Assembly: GCF_902168175.1 (NCBI RefSeq)
Contig: NZ_CABHOU010000072.1
Span: 310,001-374,000 of the forward strand
Length of the DNA stretch: 64,000 bases
Direction of reading: 5' to 3'
From: an uncultured Chitinophaga sp.
GTDB lineage: Bacteria; Bacteroidota; Bacteroidia; Chitinophagales; Chitinophagaceae
Below, piece after piece: positions 63,428 to 64,000 of this stretch. Position 1 is the first letter of the stretch; each line of letters opens with the position of its first letter. A model generated the notes under the pieces. It was not told the origin of the DNA, did not search any database, and saw only the letters and a list, made by a program, of their open reading frames with translations. The position numbers were made by a program, and so were the translations under genes.

Positions 63428-64000
63428 TCAACCTAATACTCCCTGGTGGTGTTCCCACAACCTGGAGTACAGTGCTTTTTTGGCCATCAGCTGGCTATGT
63501 GTACCCTCTTCGGCCATCACACCTTCCTGCAACACCACGATTTTGTCTGCATTCATCACCGTACTTAAACGATGGGCAATTACGATGATGGTTTTACCGC
63601 CATCGCGTAAGGCCTGCATGGTGCGTTGTACGTATTGATCGCTAACAGGATCGAGCGAAGACGTAGCTTCGTCGAGTATCAGGATTTCAGGATTGCGGTA
63701 AATAGCGCGGGCAATAGCCAAACGTTGACGCTGGCCGCCGGAAAGGTTAGCGCCATGTTCGCCGAGGCGCGTGTTAAAGCCATCGGGGAGTTTTTCGATG
63801 AACTCCAACAAGCCAAGGTGTTGCGATACAAGGAGCGCACGCTGCATGTTTGGCTCGAATTCACCCACCGCTATATTTTCCAGGATAGTACCCGCAAACA
63901 GGTCGATTTGCTGTGGCACCACGCTTATACGGCGGCGAAGACTTTCATTTTCGATGTATTTGATATCGAGGTTGCCGATCGATATATGCCCATCCTTTAA
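63428..64000 (-). CDS. ABC exporter ATP-binding domain, C-terminal part
   Basis: 191 codons are visible; the N-terminal part, with Walker A and the membrane domain, lies beyond the window edge. Present in order: the short strand GHISIGNLDIKYI, Q-loop ISVVPQQIDLFAG, signature LSGGQRQRLAIARA, Walker B ILILDEATSSLD, and H-loop IVIAHRLST. The PQQIDLFAGTILENIA region and the tail HSQLMAKKALYSRLWEHHQ are typical of exporters with fused membrane domains (peptide/bacteriocin or type I secretion class). The substrate cannot be judged from this fragment. Confidence 0.9.
   Translation of the reverse strand, partial: LKDGHISIGNLDIKYIENESLRRRISVVPQQIDLFAGTILENIAVGEFEPNMQRALLVSQHLGLLEFIEKLPDGFNTRLGEHGANLSGGQRQRLAIARAIYRNPEILILDEATSSLDPVSDQYVQRTMQALRDGGKTIIVIAHRLSTVMNADKIVVLQEGVMAEEGTHSQLMAKKALYSRLWEHHQGVLG

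Overview
The window looks like chromosomal DNA of a Bacteroidota member, most likely Chitinophagaceae (Chitinophaga-like; inference). Reasons: two very large secreted proteins end in type IX secretion (T9SS) sorting domains; Bacteroidota-style -7 promoter elements (TAnnTTTG) sit before several genes; a DUF4270 lipoprotein lies between a glycogen-synthase-like gene and metK and faces panC/panD. No rRNA, tRNA, CRISPR array or insertion sequence was recognised. The one structural RNA is RNase P RNA, on the minus strand at 40718-41085.

Region 1 (1 to about 22.9 kb) is an exopolysaccharide locus. A minus-strand arm holds a CheY-like response regulator, an initiating sugar-phosphate transferase carrying a degenerate receiver-like domain, a family 2 glycosyltransferase and the start of a sugar epimerase/dehydratase. 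A plus-strand arm holds a membrane glycosyltransferase, a methyltransferase, an acyltransferase, a 2257-residue T9SS protein with an esterase-like head, a Wzc-like chain-length ATPase, a second acyltransferase, a Wzx-like flippase, a GT-B glycosyltransferase, an overlooked 34-residue membrane peptide, a Wzy-like polymerase, a half-length TolC-like protein and a second small esterase. Two acyltransferases plus two exported esterases suggest a polymer that is acylated and later trimmed.

Region 2 (23-33.2 kb) is housekeeping: glycogen-synthase-like protein, DUF4270 lipoprotein and metK on the minus strand; panC, panD, a YbhN-type membrane protein, ppk1, ppx and panB on the plus strand.

Region 3 (33.2-42.7 kb) is mixed. 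A 2-oxoadipate dioxygenase (HglS/DUF1338) and an ALDH7-type dehydrogenase point to lysine catabolism. Between them lie a non-coding element of about 500 bp with inverted-repeat ends, a UPF0173 hydrolase and a two-gene YeeE/YedE sulfur transporter. Then come a possible frameshifted small gene, a subtilase, RNase P RNA, a DUF2027-Smr protein and a DoxX protein.

Region 4 (42.7-54.2 kb): amino acid permease, polyprenyl synthetase, RNase R, the lpxK/5-formyl-THF cyclo-ligase/bioD operon, a CBS-domain cysteine synthase-like enzyme, a signal-less metal-receptor-fold protein, a Rieske lipoprotein with an unusual second cluster box, and two unknown proteins.

Region 5 (54.2-64 kb): a 1528-residue T9SS beta-propeller protein, fba, accD, smpB, two lipoproteins, and the ATP-binding end of an ABC exporter cut by the window edge.
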